Source of the DNA: Paenibacillus sp. FSL H8-0537
Lineage (GTDB): Bacteria > Bacillota > Bacilli > Paenibacillales > Paenibacillaceae
Assembly: GCF_038051995.1 (NCBI RefSeq)
Contig: NZ_CP150290.1
Location: 4,268,001 to 4,332,000, forward strand
DNA length: 64,000 nucleotides
Reading direction: 5' to 3'
A program made the position numbers and the translations under genes. The notes beneath the pieces are model-generated. The model saw only the letters and a program-made list of their open reading frames with translations. It did no database searches and was not told where the DNA came from. Below are positions 45,593-55,943 of this stretch, in pieces; position 1 is the first letter of the stretch, and the number at the start of each line of letters is the position of its first letter.

Positions 45593-45694
45593 AATATAAG
45601 AATTTATAAGTTTTACACTTATCATTAGGCTTATATTTCTCGTAGTGAAACGCGCTGCGCCGCCAAAGGACGGCGACAGCCGCTTCACCTTGCT
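45593..45694 (-). repeat. Dispersed cruciform repeat, copy G
   Basis: AAGGTGAAGCGGCTGTCGCC, GTCCTTTGGCGGCGCAGC and GAGAAATATAAGCC on the minus strand, plus the AT-rich tail, are nearly the same as copy F. It lies between the Zur box and the znuA start, so it is probably in the znuA mRNA leader. Confidence 0.8.
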
Positions 45695-45712
45695 AATCGT
45701 TATGATTACGTT
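45695..45712. promoter_or_regulatory. Zur box upstream of znuACB
   Basis: On the minus strand CGTAATCATAACGAT closely matches the Bacillus Zur operator (TCGTAATnATTACGA, 7-1-7). A Zur-like regulator is encoded at 48587-49048. Confidence 0.75.
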
Positions 45713-45836
45713 CAGATTATACGAGTGCTTGGCATCACTGTCAACTGCTATTCGTAGGTTCCTGGTCTCTTCTAAGCAGATCACCAAGCGAGTATGGCCG
45801 TTATGTGTCTATTCCGCCCCCGCTCCCCTCATAGGA

Positions 45837-45879
45837 TAAAAAGAGAACCGCAGCGGATTAGCTCCGTACGGTCCTCTCC
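45837..45879 (-). terminator. Terminator after metG
   Basis: GGAGAGGACCG pairs with CGGTTCTCTTTT (one G-U pair), followed by a T5 run on the minus strand. Confidence 0.7.
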
Positions 45880-45907
45880 AATACTTCCTGCTTTACTACA
45901 TTTCCTT

Positions 45908-47947
<2,040 letters not shown>

Positions 47948-47969
47948 TCAAAAACACATAAAAAACGCA

Positions 47970-48260
47970 AAAAACTCCCGTCCAACATGGGACGAGAGTA
48001 TCAAACTCACGTGGTACCACCCAAATTCCCCTTGCATCCTCTCCTAATTTGCAGGAAAATGCAATGGCTTCGTGTGCCGCCGATTGAAGACGGACAATAC
48101 CGTTAACGCCGGTCAAACGCTGCCCTCTTACCCGCTGCTGACTGGTCAAGCCCAGCCACCCGCGCTGCTCAAAGACAGATCCTCCAGGACCATATTCCAA
48201 CTTTGCCCGTACCGGCTCGCACCTTATTGCCCGGCTCTCTGCGACGCAGCTTCCATTGTA
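47970..48260 (-). ncRNA. T-box riboswitch (methionine) in the metG leader
   Basis: The minus strand has the conserved T-box TGGGTGGTACCACG (48023-48010), followed by a terminator stem (ACTCTCGTCC/GGACGGGAGT, 47970-47999) and a T6 run. About 200 nt upstream form stem I. GGAATATGG provides an ATG specifier, which fits methionine. Uncharged tRNA-Met would favour the antiterminator and turn on metG. Confidence 0.88.
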
Positions 48261-48317
48261 CTTATCCATTCATCAGACTCATATATGACAAAATATACCG
48301 AACCGCCAGCCCTTCTG

Positions 48318-48587
48318 TCAAGTAGGCCGATCCCCGTCGCCTTGCTTTCCGCCTTTTACAGGGGGAACCGGATCGTAGCCGCCGGCGTGAAACGGGTGAC
48401 AGCGGCTAATTCGCCGAGCTGCAAGCCATGAGCCTCTTAGCACGCCATGCATCTCGATGGCCTCCAATGCGTAGGCGGAGCAGGTTGGAGCAAAGCGGCA
48501 GGAAGGCGGCAAATGCGGTGAAATCGCTTTGCGGTAAAAATGAATCGGCGCCTGAAATACGCGTCTGGCAACAGGTCTTTTTTCCAT
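48318..48587 (-). CDS. yidD: Membrane protein insertion efficiency factor YidD
   Basis: This 89-residue protein has the family motifs [20 protein letters not shown] and [18 protein letters not shown], followed by [14 protein letters not shown]. YidD assists YidC-dependent membrane insertion. The start overlaps the zur stop by one base (TAATG), so the two genes are translationally coupled. Confidence 0.94.
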   Translation of the reverse strand: MEKRPVARRVFQAPIHFYRKAISPHLPPSCRFAPTCSAYALEAIEMHGVLRGSWLAARRISRCHPFHAGGYDPVPPVKGGKQGDGDRPT

Positions 48588-49048
48588 TAGCTTTGAGCCG
48601 CTGCTGCTTCTTCCTGGTCACAGTCTTTACAATAACCGAACACTTCAAACTTGTGCTTGACGATTCGGAAGTCAGCAGGCGCGGTTGTCTGTTCCATTGG
48701 GCAGCACATAATCGGGTACGTTTTGCCGCAGTTCAGACAAATCATATGATGGTGATGATCATGCTCGCGGCAATGGAGCTTGAACTTCACACCCTCCTCG
48801 AACACCACCTGCTCCAGTACGCCCAGCTCCTCCATGACGCGCAGGTTGCGGTATACCGTATCAAAGCTAAGTCCGGAGTAGGACTTGCCCATGTATTCAT
48901 ATACGTCCTTAGGAGCCAAATAGCCTGGCGATTCTGCAAATAGCTTAGCAAGCGTCTTGCGCTGGTCGGTAATACGCAGACCTTGGCTCGACATGATTCT
49001 CACAATATCTTCAATCGTATTCGTATGTGAATGTGCATGTGTACTCAT
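48587..49048 (-). CDS. zur: Zinc uptake repressor Zur (Fur family)
   Basis: The winged helix has [21 protein letters not shown] and [34 protein letters not shown] and YCKDC carry the His-rich ligands and the two CxxC structural zinc pairs. The [11 protein letters not shown] pattern resembles B. subtilis Zur more than Fur or PerR. It would repress znuABC via the Zur box when zinc is plentiful. The ATG at 49048 has a GGAGG SD. Zur versus PerR remains an inference. Confidence 0.85.
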   Translation of the reverse strand: MSTHAHSHTNTIEDIVRIMSSQGLRITDQRKTLAKLFAESPGYLAPKDVYEYMGKSYSGLSFDTVYRNLRVMEELGVLEQVVFEEGVKFKLHCREHDHHHHMICLNCGKTYPIMCCPMEQTTAPADFRIVKHKFEVFGYCKDCDQEEAAAAQS

Positions 49049-49095
49049 GCGACAAACCTCCTGCTTCTGAAATTCTCTCTCTCCCAATAATGCCG

Positions 49096-49123
49096 AAAAA
49101 AAAGACTCTCGTCAATGAGAGCC
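49096..49123 (-). terminator. Terminator after the 49141 gene
   Basis: GGCTCTC pairs with GAGAGTC around ATTGAC, followed by a T8 run on the minus strand. Confidence 0.75.
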
Positions 49124-49140
49124 TTCCTGCCGCTGCTATT

Positions 49141-49365
49141 TTAACCGTTCAACCGCATATTAATAAGGAAGCTGGCGACCATCGCGACAAACAAAATCAG
49201 GCTGATAATTCCAAATGTCAGTCGCAATTTGTGCGCCTTGCGAAGCTTGCCGCCGCTACCCGCTTCCAGCTTGGCGAGTGTATAAGAGCGCTGCATAAAT
49301 AGAAATAAAATTAATGAAGCTACAAAAAACATATTAACAATAAACCATACTGCTGTCCAAAACAT
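49141..49365 (-). CDS. Small two-helix membrane protein
   Basis: This 74-residue protein has two hydrophobic helices (FWTAVWFIVNMFFVASLILF and LTFGIISLILFVAMVASFLI) with a basic loop between them. I do not recognise it. It precedes the terminator and follows another small membrane protein gene on the same strand. Confidence 0.6.
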   Translation of the reverse strand: MFWTAVWFIVNMFFVASLILFLFMQRSYTLAKLEAGSGGKLRKAHKLRLTFGIISLILFVAMVASFLINMRLNG

Positions 49366-49398
49366 ATCGACGCCTCCTCTAACCGCAAAATCCCTGGG

Positions 49399-49608
49399 CT
49401 ACAGGAACCATCGATTTAATATCCACATAAATACAACGAAGCTGACAACTGCCCCACCGATGCACATCCAACCGGAACGGAACCGCTGCCCGAACATACG
49501 CATAATGCCAAAGCTCAGCAATCCGAAAATGAGCAGCAAAAAAACAACGCCCAATATAAATAATGTTGCCGAGACATTGCTGACATCAACTAAACTCACG
49601 CGATACAC
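49399..49608 (-). CDS. Small two-helix membrane protein
   Basis: This 69-residue protein has helices in SATLFILGVVFLLLIFGLLS and GGAVVSFVVFMWILNRWF, with MRMFGQRFRSGW between them. Function is unknown. It is likely co-transcribed with the 49141 gene, 33 bp downstream. Confidence 0.6.
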   Translation of the reverse strand: MYRVSLVDVSNVSATLFILGVVFLLLIFGLLSFGIMRMFGQRFRSGWMCIGGAVVSFVVFMWILNRWFL

Positions 49609-49739
49609 TCCCCCATAACATTTCTATCTAGCATTATAAGGGATTTGCCCTGCATAAAGCCAGTGTTAACGATAGGCGTGCCGCCACTTTCCTGCCATAA
49701 GTAACGAATTTGTCACGTTTGATTGAACTTACCGACTGA

Positions 49740-49925
49740 ATGTCTCAGAAAATGGCGGATCTTTCTGAATTTAATCTTCAGAATTACTTCAGAAATACCT
49801 TATTAAAATCCGAAGACTTATCAGGTATGCTAGAAGTAGTACTTACCATGAAGGATGCTTTGCCTTGGGTCACGTTCATGCTGCAGGAAATATCAGAAAG
49901 CGATTTAAAGGAGATAGAAGCATGA
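49740..49925 (+). pseudogene. Short open frame in the scar region, unknown
   Basis: The 61-codon frame starts directly after a TGA and has no SD. Its acidic product (LSEFNLQNYFRNTLLKSEDL) is not recognised. It lies in the gene-free region with mobile-element debris, so it is probably a fragment. The gene-free stretch 49609-50927 holds this, the transposase piece and the nucleotidyltransferase remnant. Confidence 0.3.
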
Positions 49926-50028
49926 CAATGACCATATTAGTAGCTGAATATGAAGCTTCCTTTTCAAACCACTACTTCTCCTGATAAAACTGAAGAAAGC
50001 CCAGTTACGTGCAAAGGGGCTTATTTGA

Positions 50029-50163
50029 GCATTAGTAATCGACATAATGTGCCTGCCTGAGAAAGCGCTAGAAGTTTACAGCAAGCGCTGGCATATTGAG
50101 GTTTCCTTTCGTATGGCCAAACCATATCTCGCTATGGCAAGTAAACAAAGAAAAAACGAGTGA
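50029..50163 (+). pseudogene. Fragment of an IS4-like DDE transposase
   Basis: The translated piece includes LPEKALEVYSKRWHIEVSF, the YxxRWxIEvfF signature near the catalytic Glu of IS4-family DDE transposases. It is flanked by stops on both sides, and no other transposase parts or terminal repeats are recognisable. Confidence 0.55.
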
Positions 50164-50400
50164 TGAGAGCTGCACCCACGGTGAAATGGTTCACGGACTC
50201 TTCAAAACTCGTTGCCAGGTTCGAACACGGAACAACAAGGGCACTGAACAAATATCTATATTGAGTTTGACCTAGAAATACGCCGTTTTGCAAGGATGAT
50301 ATTATCCTTTTGGCCGAAAAGACTGCTTATGACGTTATGACCCGTTTATTCAAGCATAGATTCTCACAATTCCCAATTAATTCTACGAACTGCATAAATC

Positions 50401-50814
50401 ATGCCTAATGATCGCGGAAACTATCAATCCGACGACGATTATATTTGTGGCGGATATGACGATGCAGATTTAGCGGCCCATATTGCAGTAACCTATCATC
50501 GCGGGATTGCTGTATACGGCAAAGCCATTCGTGAAGTTTTCCAGCCCATTGACGAGCTTTTTTATATCAAGTCCATCCTCTATGATGTTCAAAATGCAGC
50601 AACGGATATTATTGAAACACCGATGTACATATCCTTAAATCTTTGCCGGGTTTTGTTTTTCTTAAGAGAAGGTGCCGTATCTTTGGCGGCATTCACAACG
50701 GTATTTCAGAAGCTTTTATCTGAAATGCCGTTTTTCTCAATTATGCATTTATGTGAGCCATTAGGCTGCGTCCCCTCGCCCTTCCCCTCTCCCGACATCC
50801 CCCTGACTCAATAA
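50401..50814 (+). pseudogene. Truncated aminoglycoside nucleotidyltransferase-like gene
   Basis: Residues about 14-97 (YICGGYDDADLAAHIAVTYH, RGIAVYGKAIREVFQPIDE, LNLCRVLFFLREGAV) match the C-terminal helical region of ANT/AadA-type proteins with a DUF4111 domain. The N-terminal nucleotidyltransferase domain with its GSxxxG motif is missing. The homologous part ends abruptly where a terminator hairpin starts, and the remaining codons read through unrelated sequence. It is not functional. Confidence 0.65.
50697..50735 (+). terminator. Terminator within the nucleotidyltransferase remnant frame
   Basis: AACGGTATTTCAGA pairs with TCTGAAATGCCGT, followed by a T5 run. It seems to mark the junction where foreign sequence replaced the gene's 3' end. 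Confidence 0.75.
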
Positions 50815-50927
50815 CCATTTAAAATATGTGTCAGCATTAAGTGCAGCGTATAGTCATTCCCTAGCTCAGGCGGTATACTTTTTTCAGAGGTGACTGTATG
50901 TTAGACCGCCACATCGGAGGATTGCTT

Positions 50928-51614
50928 ATGAATACGATTATGATTGTCGAAGACGAAGATGCCATCTCAAGGGTGCTCGCTGCTTATATACGCAAGGCGG
51001 GATTCAATTGCAATATATATCGAAATGGCTTGGAGGCCATTAAAGCTTTTGATGCGGAAACGCCCACGCTCATTATTCTCGATGTCATGCTGCCAGGAAT
51101 GAATGGCTGGGAGATTTTGAACCATATCCGCTACAAAAGCGCTTGTCCCGTCATAATGCTGACGGCCAGAGGCGATGTAAGTGACCGGATTCTTGGGCTT
51201 AACGAAGGAGCCGATGATTATATGACAAAGCCTTTTGAACCAGAAGAGGTTGTTGCCCGCATCCATGCGGTGCTCAGACGGCCGCCCCGCTCACTCGTCA
51301 GCTCGGAACAAGTCACTTTTGGCAGCATTCGCATTGATTTTAAATCACATACGGTTTATTTGAATGGCGCCAGCCTTTCGATCACGCCCCGTGATCTGTC
51401 GCTGCTCATGTTCCTTGCCGAGCATCCGAACCAGATTTTTTACCGCGAGCAGTTAATAGATAAAGTATGGGGCATGGATTATGAGGGCAGCGACCGCGCG
51501 GTAGATTTGGCCATTAAGCGTTTGCGCAAGCTGCTGCTGCATTGGCCGCCAGAAGAAGGAGAAATCCGCACCTTGCGGGGGACGGGGTATATGCTTTATG
51601 CCAACACCCAATAA
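50928..51614 (+). CDS. OmpR-family response regulator
   Basis: The receiver domain (VEDEDAIS acidic pair, phospho-Asp near 52 in LIILDVMLPG, TKPFEPEE) is followed by a winged-helix DNA-binding domain ending in EIRTLRGTGYML. The ATG at 50928 has a GGAGG SD. It overlaps the histidine kinase gene by 17 bases, forming a two-component system. The target is unknown. Confidence 0.92.
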   Translation: MNTIMIVEDEDAISRVLAAYIRKAGFNCNIYRNGLEAIKAFDAETPTLIILDVMLPGMNGWEILNHIRYKSACPVIMLTARGDVSDRILGLNEGADDYMTKPFEPEEVVARIHAVLRRPPRSLVSSEQVTFGSIRIDFKSHTVYLNGASLSITPRDLSLLMFLAEHPNQIFYREQLIDKVWGMDYEGSDRAVDLAIKRLRKLLLHWPPEEGEIRTLRGTGYMLYANTQ

Positions 51615-53007
51615 TCGCCGCCAAACGCTGCTCAGCCGCTGGACCTTTCGTTACGTGCTCACCTTATTCATTGGACTGCTTGCCATCGGATTGGTATCGA
51701 TTTTCTGGATTCGCCAGGAAACGCTGCATGAGCGGAAGCAAAATCTCAAAGCCTTTGCAATGGTCGCCTCGCAGTATGTGAGCAATGAGAACGGAAAAAT
51801 AGTCATTCCGGGCAATTTCTATGAATGGATCGACCGCACCCAGCGCCGTTACTCGCTGCCAGGGCAATTTTCGCTGCGCATATTTGATCATAGCGGGAAC
51901 GTTATTTTTCTTAAACAGGGTCCCGGAGACGGTGAAGTTGCTCCGGCTGTGCCTCCACTTTCGGGCGAGTTGAACGTCACCATATCGAATGAGCAATACA
52001 CGCTGACAACTCCCATATGGGGCGAAAATAAAGAAGAGGCGATCGGATCGATTGTCATTTCCTACGCCTATAAGGAGTTAGTCCATGTTAATCAGAACTA
52101 TCGCCTCATTGCTTCTCTGCTCCTTGGCTCAGGCTTGCTTGGCTGGCTCATCATTTTCTTTCTATCTCGAAATTTAAGAAGGCCGATCAAGCAGCTCGCC
52201 GAAGCACTCAATCAGATGGAGGCTGGCAATTATCAGGTCGTCGTTCCCAACCATGTGAAGGAAAAAGAAATACACGATCTGCTAGTGTCATTCCAGACGA
52301 TGGCTGCACGCCTCGGCACATTGGAAGAGCTGCGGACGGAGCTGCTTGCCGGCGTGACCCATGAGCTGAAAACACCGATTTCCTCCATTCATGGCCTTAT
52401 TCATGCCGTTCGCGATCAAGTGGTTGCTGAGGAGGAGGCTGAGGAATTTCTCGACATCTCCTTGCAGCAGACACGCCGGCTTCAGCATATGGTCACCGAC
52501 CTGCTGGATTTCAATGCCTTTGCTTCCGGCAAAATCAGCGTTCGGCAGGACTCGCTTGATCTCGGCAAGCTGGTTGGAGAAATTGTGTACCAATGGGGAT
52601 TGCTTGATCCTGTAGAGGGGCTCGAGCTAACAGCCGATATTCCAAGCGGAGCTTTCCTAGCTGTCGGGGACGCCAGCCGCATTCAGCAAATTATTGTGAA
52701 TTTGCTGAACAATAGCAGACAAGCGCTGCAGGGTCGCGGCCGCATCCATGTATCCCTATCGCAATCATCAGCTGGCAGCTATGAAATGATTGTTCAGGAT
52801 AACGGTCCCGGCATACCGGATGAGGAGCAGAAAAATATTTTTGAGCGATACTTTCGCGGTGAGCGTAACAAGCTTTCTGTCGGCGGCCTCGGCCTTGGTC
52901 TAACCTACAGCCGGATGCTTGCCATCGCCATGGGAGGCCAGCTGAATTTGAAGCACAGCACACCGCAGGGAACGACGTTCCAGCTACTGCTTCCTAAGCA
53001 GCAGTAA
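51598..53007 (+). CDS. Sensor histidine kinase
   Basis: TM1 (about 17-38) and TM2 (about 170-190) flank an extracytoplasmic sensing domain of about 130 residues. A HAMP domain (191-243) follows, then the H box AGVTHELKTPISSIHG (His about 255). N box IVNLLNNSRQAL and G boxes DNGPGIP and GGLGLGLTY are present. The membrane sensor would phosphorylate the upstream response regulator. The ligand is unknown. Confidence 0.93.
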   Translation: MPTPNNRRQTLLSRWTFRYVLTLFIGLLAIGLVSIFWIRQETLHERKQNLKAFAMVASQYVSNENGKIVIPGNFYEWIDRTQRRYSLPGQFSLRIFDHSGNVIFLKQGPGDGEVAPAVPPLSGELNVTISNEQYTLTTPIWGENKEEAIGSIVISYAYKELVHVNQNYRLIASLLLGSGLLGWLIIFFLSRNLRRPIKQLAEALNQMEAGNYQVVVPNHVKEKEIHDLLVSFQTMAARLGTLEELRTELLAGVTHELKTPISSIHGLIHAVRDQVVAEEEAEEFLDISLQQTRRLQHMVTDLLDFNAFASGKISVRQDSLDLGKLVGEIVYQWGLLDPVEGLELTADIPSGAFLAVGDASRIQQIIVNLLNNSRQALQGRGRIHVSLSQSSAGSYEMIVQDNGPGIPDEEQKNIFERYFRGERNKLSVGGLGLGLTYSRMLAIAMGGQLNLKHSTPQGTTFQLLLPKQQ

Positions 53008-53030
53008 TTGCTCGTGAGGCCGTTTCGGGT

Positions 53031-53066
53031 CTAGCTATCTAGCTGTCTAGCTGTCTAGGTGTCTAA
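53031..53066 (+). repeat. 8-bp microsatellite, about 4.5 imperfect units
   Basis: CTAGCTAT, CTAGCTGT, CTAGCTGT and CTAGGTGT follow one another just downstream of the histidine kinase stop. Confidence 0.75.
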
Positions 53067-53086
53067 CCATCACAAGGATCGACTTG

Positions 53087-53264
53087 GCGGACACAGCGGC
53101 AGCTATTTCAACAGAAGCATGGGTTTTGGTACAGGCTGCGGACTCAGGAGACGCTAATGGGCTGGCGAAGGCCATTTTGAGGTGATTATGTGGGCAATAG
53201 CGATTTCCCTGTCCGCATAAGACCAGAAATGGGGTTAAAAGCTAGATTAGCGGACCCTCAGTCC
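53087..53264. repeat. Degenerate GCGGACNCAG motif cluster
   Basis: GCGGACACAGCGGCAGCTAT (53087) and GCGGACTCAGGAGACGCTAA (53138) are related 22-bp words. GTCCGC near 53211 and GCGGACCCTCAGTCC near 53249 are partial or inverted versions. The rest of the 454-bp gene-free gap (53008-53461) shows nothing else I can name. Confidence 0.45.
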
Positions 53265-53461
53265 TTCAAAAAAGGAGCTGAGCGTCCCGGCTGCGGTTTC
53301 TAAGCAAAAGTGTTCGCTGTAACCATGTTTTCAGCCGCCATGGCATGCTGCGTTTTCGTAAGCCTTGAATCGTCCGATGAGCTTGGCCTAGAGTAAGCGT
53401 TAAACATGGCGCAGCAGGCAGACTCCCGCATACAGACACACCTCGTTTTAACGTCTATAGA

Positions 53462-53803
53462 TTATATATTTTGGTTTTTTTCTCCCCACTCACATAACTG
53501 TTCTAAGACAGGCAATAGCGTTTCCGCTTTATCTGTGAGACTGCATTCGACCTTAGGCGGAACCTGAGGATACTCTTTCCGATTCACCAAACCATCCGCT
53601 TCCAATTCTTTAAGATGTGAACTCAATGTTTTATAAGTAATCGTTCCTATCTGTCTTTTCAGATCATTAAAGCGAATCGGCTGATTTTCTGCCAGGAGAT
53701 AAATAATAACCATTTTCCATTTACCACCAATAACAGACACTGTGTAACCAAATGGCGTATCTTGAATATTTTTAACTTTACCTTTATATTCAGCCATACT
53801 CAT
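53462..53803 (-). CDS. HxlR-family transcriptional regulator
   Basis: This MarR-like winged helix has the HxlR pattern FGYTVSVIGGKWKMVIIYLL, RFNDLKRQIGTITYKTLSSH and LKELEADGLVNRKEYPQVPP. It has one Cys in the C-terminal part (KVECSL). The start is taken at ATG 53803, with ATG 53797 as alternative; the longer frame to 53836 runs into the operator region. It is divergent from the arginase-like gene, which is its likely target. Confidence 0.9.
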   Translation of the reverse strand: MSMAEYKGKVKNIQDTPFGYTVSVIGGKWKMVIIYLLAENQPIRFNDLKRQIGTITYKTLSSHLKELEADGLVNRKEYPQVPPKVECSLTDKAETLLPVLEQLCEWGEKNQNI

Positions 53804-53822
53804 ATTTACACTATCCTCTCGG

Positions 53823-53851
53823 GTAGTACCTATCAATAAAGTGCGTACTAC
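53823..53851. promoter_or_regulatory. Candidate HxlR operator in the divergent region
   Basis: GTAGTAC and GTACTAC form a perfect 7-bp inverted repeat spaced by 15 bp, between the two divergent genes. Confidence 0.45.
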
Positions 53852-53908
53852 GTTTTAATTTGCGTTCAGTTTATACTAGCCTTACTTTGATGTAAGGGAG
53901 AGCAAAAC

Positions 53909-54823
53909 ATGACTAATAAAACAATACGCCTGTTAATGCCCCAATGGCAAGGGGGCGATAACCCTAACTACTCTTTTGGAGCTGAATTGCTCGCTTGGTT
54001 AGCTCCAGGCAATGATCAACCCCTTATCCATGTGCCAGTGCAAGCTTATGACGGCACTCCACTTAAACACGAGGACGGTATGAATGGAAGACAACAGCTG
54101 CTTGAACAATTAGAGGCTGCTCAGCATATTATTAAGGCGCATAAGCCAGACCGCATCATCATGTTTGGTGGCGACTGCTTAGTCGAGCAAGCCCCATTTG
54201 CCTATTTAAACGAACGCTACGGTGGGGAATTAGGCTTAATTTGGATTGATGCTCACAGTGATTTAGTTAGATATGCGGGCTATGATAACGGACATACCTT
54301 ACCGCTTGGAAATCTGCTGGGAGAAGGAGATGCGGATTTTGCAAAACATGTGAAAATCCCTATAAAGCCTGAAAATGTCTTTATTGCGGGACTTGCAGCT
54401 CCTACAGCACAAGAAATAGAAGTGATTTCAGAAGCATTTCAAAGACTAGGCATTGCTCCTGCAGAACCAGATTCCGAAGTCATTCAAAGATTAGGAATCA
54501 GAACGGCAGGAACTGAAGAGCTAGCAAGCAGCACGGAATCTATAAAAAAGTGGATTAAAGAAAGCAAAATTAAGCACCTAGCTATTCATCTTGATTTAGA
54601 TGTGCTCGATCCAAAAGCATTTCGTTCCCTATTGTTCGCGAACCCTGAAGCGCCTTATACTTATTCTCCTGCGGGAACCATGCAAATGCCTCAATTACTT
54701 CATCTGATTAAAGAACTGTCAGAAGAAACAGAGGTTGTTGGATTAGGCATAACGGAACATATGCCATGGGATGCAATTAACTTGAAGAAGCTGCTCGGCG
54801 AAATACCTATCTTTAATATGTAA
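53909..54823 (+). CDS. Arginase/agmatinase-fold protein with a GGDC motif
   Basis: The ureohydrolase fold is seen in IIMFGGDCLVEQAP, IWIDAHSDLVRYAGYDNGH and HLDLDVLDPKAF (DxDxxDP). The manganese ligand His of the usual GGDH motif is replaced by Cys. This variant occurs in some arginase-like proteins but may change metal content or activity. It may hydrolyse a guanidino compound or have another role. It is probably induced through the divergent HxlR regulator. Confidence 0.8.
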   Translation: MTNKTIRLLMPQWQGGDNPNYSFGAELLAWLAPGNDQPLIHVPVQAYDGTPLKHEDGMNGRQQLLEQLEAAQHIIKAHKPDRIIMFGGDCLVEQAPFAYLNERYGGELGLIWIDAHSDLVRYAGYDNGHTLPLGNLLGEGDADFAKHVKIPIKPENVFIAGLAAPTAQEIEVISEAFQRLGIAPAEPDSEVIQRLGIRTAGTEELASSTESIKKWIKESKIKHLAIHLDLDVLDPKAFRSLLFANPEAPYTYSPAGTMQMPQLLHLIKELSEETEVVGLGITEHMPWDAINLKKLLGEIPIFNM

Positions 54824-54866
54824 AGCCATCGTCCGAAATATAATCGAATACTGTTCTGCTTAATCA

Positions 54867-54910
54867 TAAAATACACGTTCGCGCTTTATGTTTGCGAGGG
54901 TGTATTTTTA
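54867..54910 (+). terminator. Terminator after the arginase-fold gene
   Basis: AAAATACACGTTCGC pairs with GCGAGGGTGTATTTT (one bulge), with a T-rich tail (TTTTTATTT). Confidence 0.65.
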
Positions 54911-55070
54911 TTTGGAAGCGAATGGAAATTTGGATCAGGCTCGCTCACGTTTGCATACATATCCTAGTTCCCCGCCACCGCCATGCTCCCTCAACATCTT
55001 CCTGACACATAGTTATATTAATCTAGCTTTAGAACAACATCCCCCCCCCATTTGAGAGGAGCTTCCCCCT

Positions 55071-55778
55071 ATGAAAGCCAAAAAAACGATTGTCACCCTG
55101 CTGATTCTGCTTGCGGTGAGTGCAGGTGCCATTCAATTGACCACAGCCAACGAAACAGTCCCACCCCAAGTCCATAAGCAAAAAAAACCGGACAAAAATC
55201 CTTCCTCCTCTCCGGTTTCTGCAAATCCTAAGTCAGCTGCACATGCGGGGCCTCGATCAGAAGCTAGCACCAGCGTAACCGATCAGAACGGTTACACAAT
55301 CTCGATCACAGGCGGTTTTGACACCGATTCCGTGGATCATGGCAGACCCGTCGTACTCATTGCGGCCGCGCTTGACGTATCTGCCGAAGTATTCAGGGAA
55401 GCCTTCAGCGGTGTAACACCAGCAGGCGCCGGAAGCGATGGACCTACCTCTGAGCAGGCACAATCCAATAAAGCAGCTCTGCTAAAGGTGCTTGCTCCCT
55501 ATGACATTACCAACGACCGTCTCGATGAGGTTTCAAACTACTATCGTTACAACGGCAGCAAGGGTGAGTTATGGACGCATACAGCGGCTACCGCTACAAC
55601 CGTATTAGCGAACGGCAAAGTGACCGGAATTAAAATCATAAATGCAGGTGCAGGTTATTCCTCCGCTCCCACGATATCCATCACAGGACCCACTGGCACC
55701 TACTCCGCCACAGCTACCGTTTCCTATACAACGGATTTTAAAACAAATGGCAGTCTTACTGCGATTAAGTTGAAGTGA
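55071..55778 (+). CDS. Secreted protein of unknown function
   Basis: A Sec signal peptide (TIVTLLILLAVSAGAIQLTT, cleavage about 27) is followed by a Lys/Pro/Ser-rich linker (30-65). A domain with GFDTDSVDHGRPVVLIAAAL comes next, and then IKIINAGAGYSSAPTISITG, a beta-repeat motif seen in secreted and phage-related surface proteins. The function is unknown. An SD (GAGAGGAGC) precedes the ATG. It is monocistronic with its own terminator. Confidence 0.65.
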   Translation: MKAKKTIVTLLILLAVSAGAIQLTTANETVPPQVHKQKKPDKNPSSSPVSANPKSAAHAGPRSEASTSVTDQNGYTISITGGFDTDSVDHGRPVVLIAAALDVSAEVFREAFSGVTPAGAGSDGPTSEQAQSNKAALLKVLAPYDITNDRLDEVSNYYRYNGSKGELWTHTAATATTVLANGKVTGIKIINAGAGYSSAPTISITGPTGTYSATATVSYTTDFKTNGSLTAIKLK

Positions 55779-55802
55779 GAAATTAAATGGAATTAGAAAA
55801 AG

Positions 55803-55840
55803 GAAAAGCAGCTATCGGCATCATACCGATAGCTGCTTTT
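55803..55840 (+). terminator. Terminator after the secreted protein gene
   Basis: AAAAGCAGCTATCGG pairs with CCGATAGCTGCTTTT around a CATCATA loop. Confidence 0.85.
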
Positions 55841-55943
55841 CTGCTGAAACGTATTATCGTATCCATAGGTTACTTGCTGATCTCTTAAACGATTGAATTT
55901 ATAATCGTCTAGGGCATGTCTCCCTCCCGTTTGTCAATGACAG

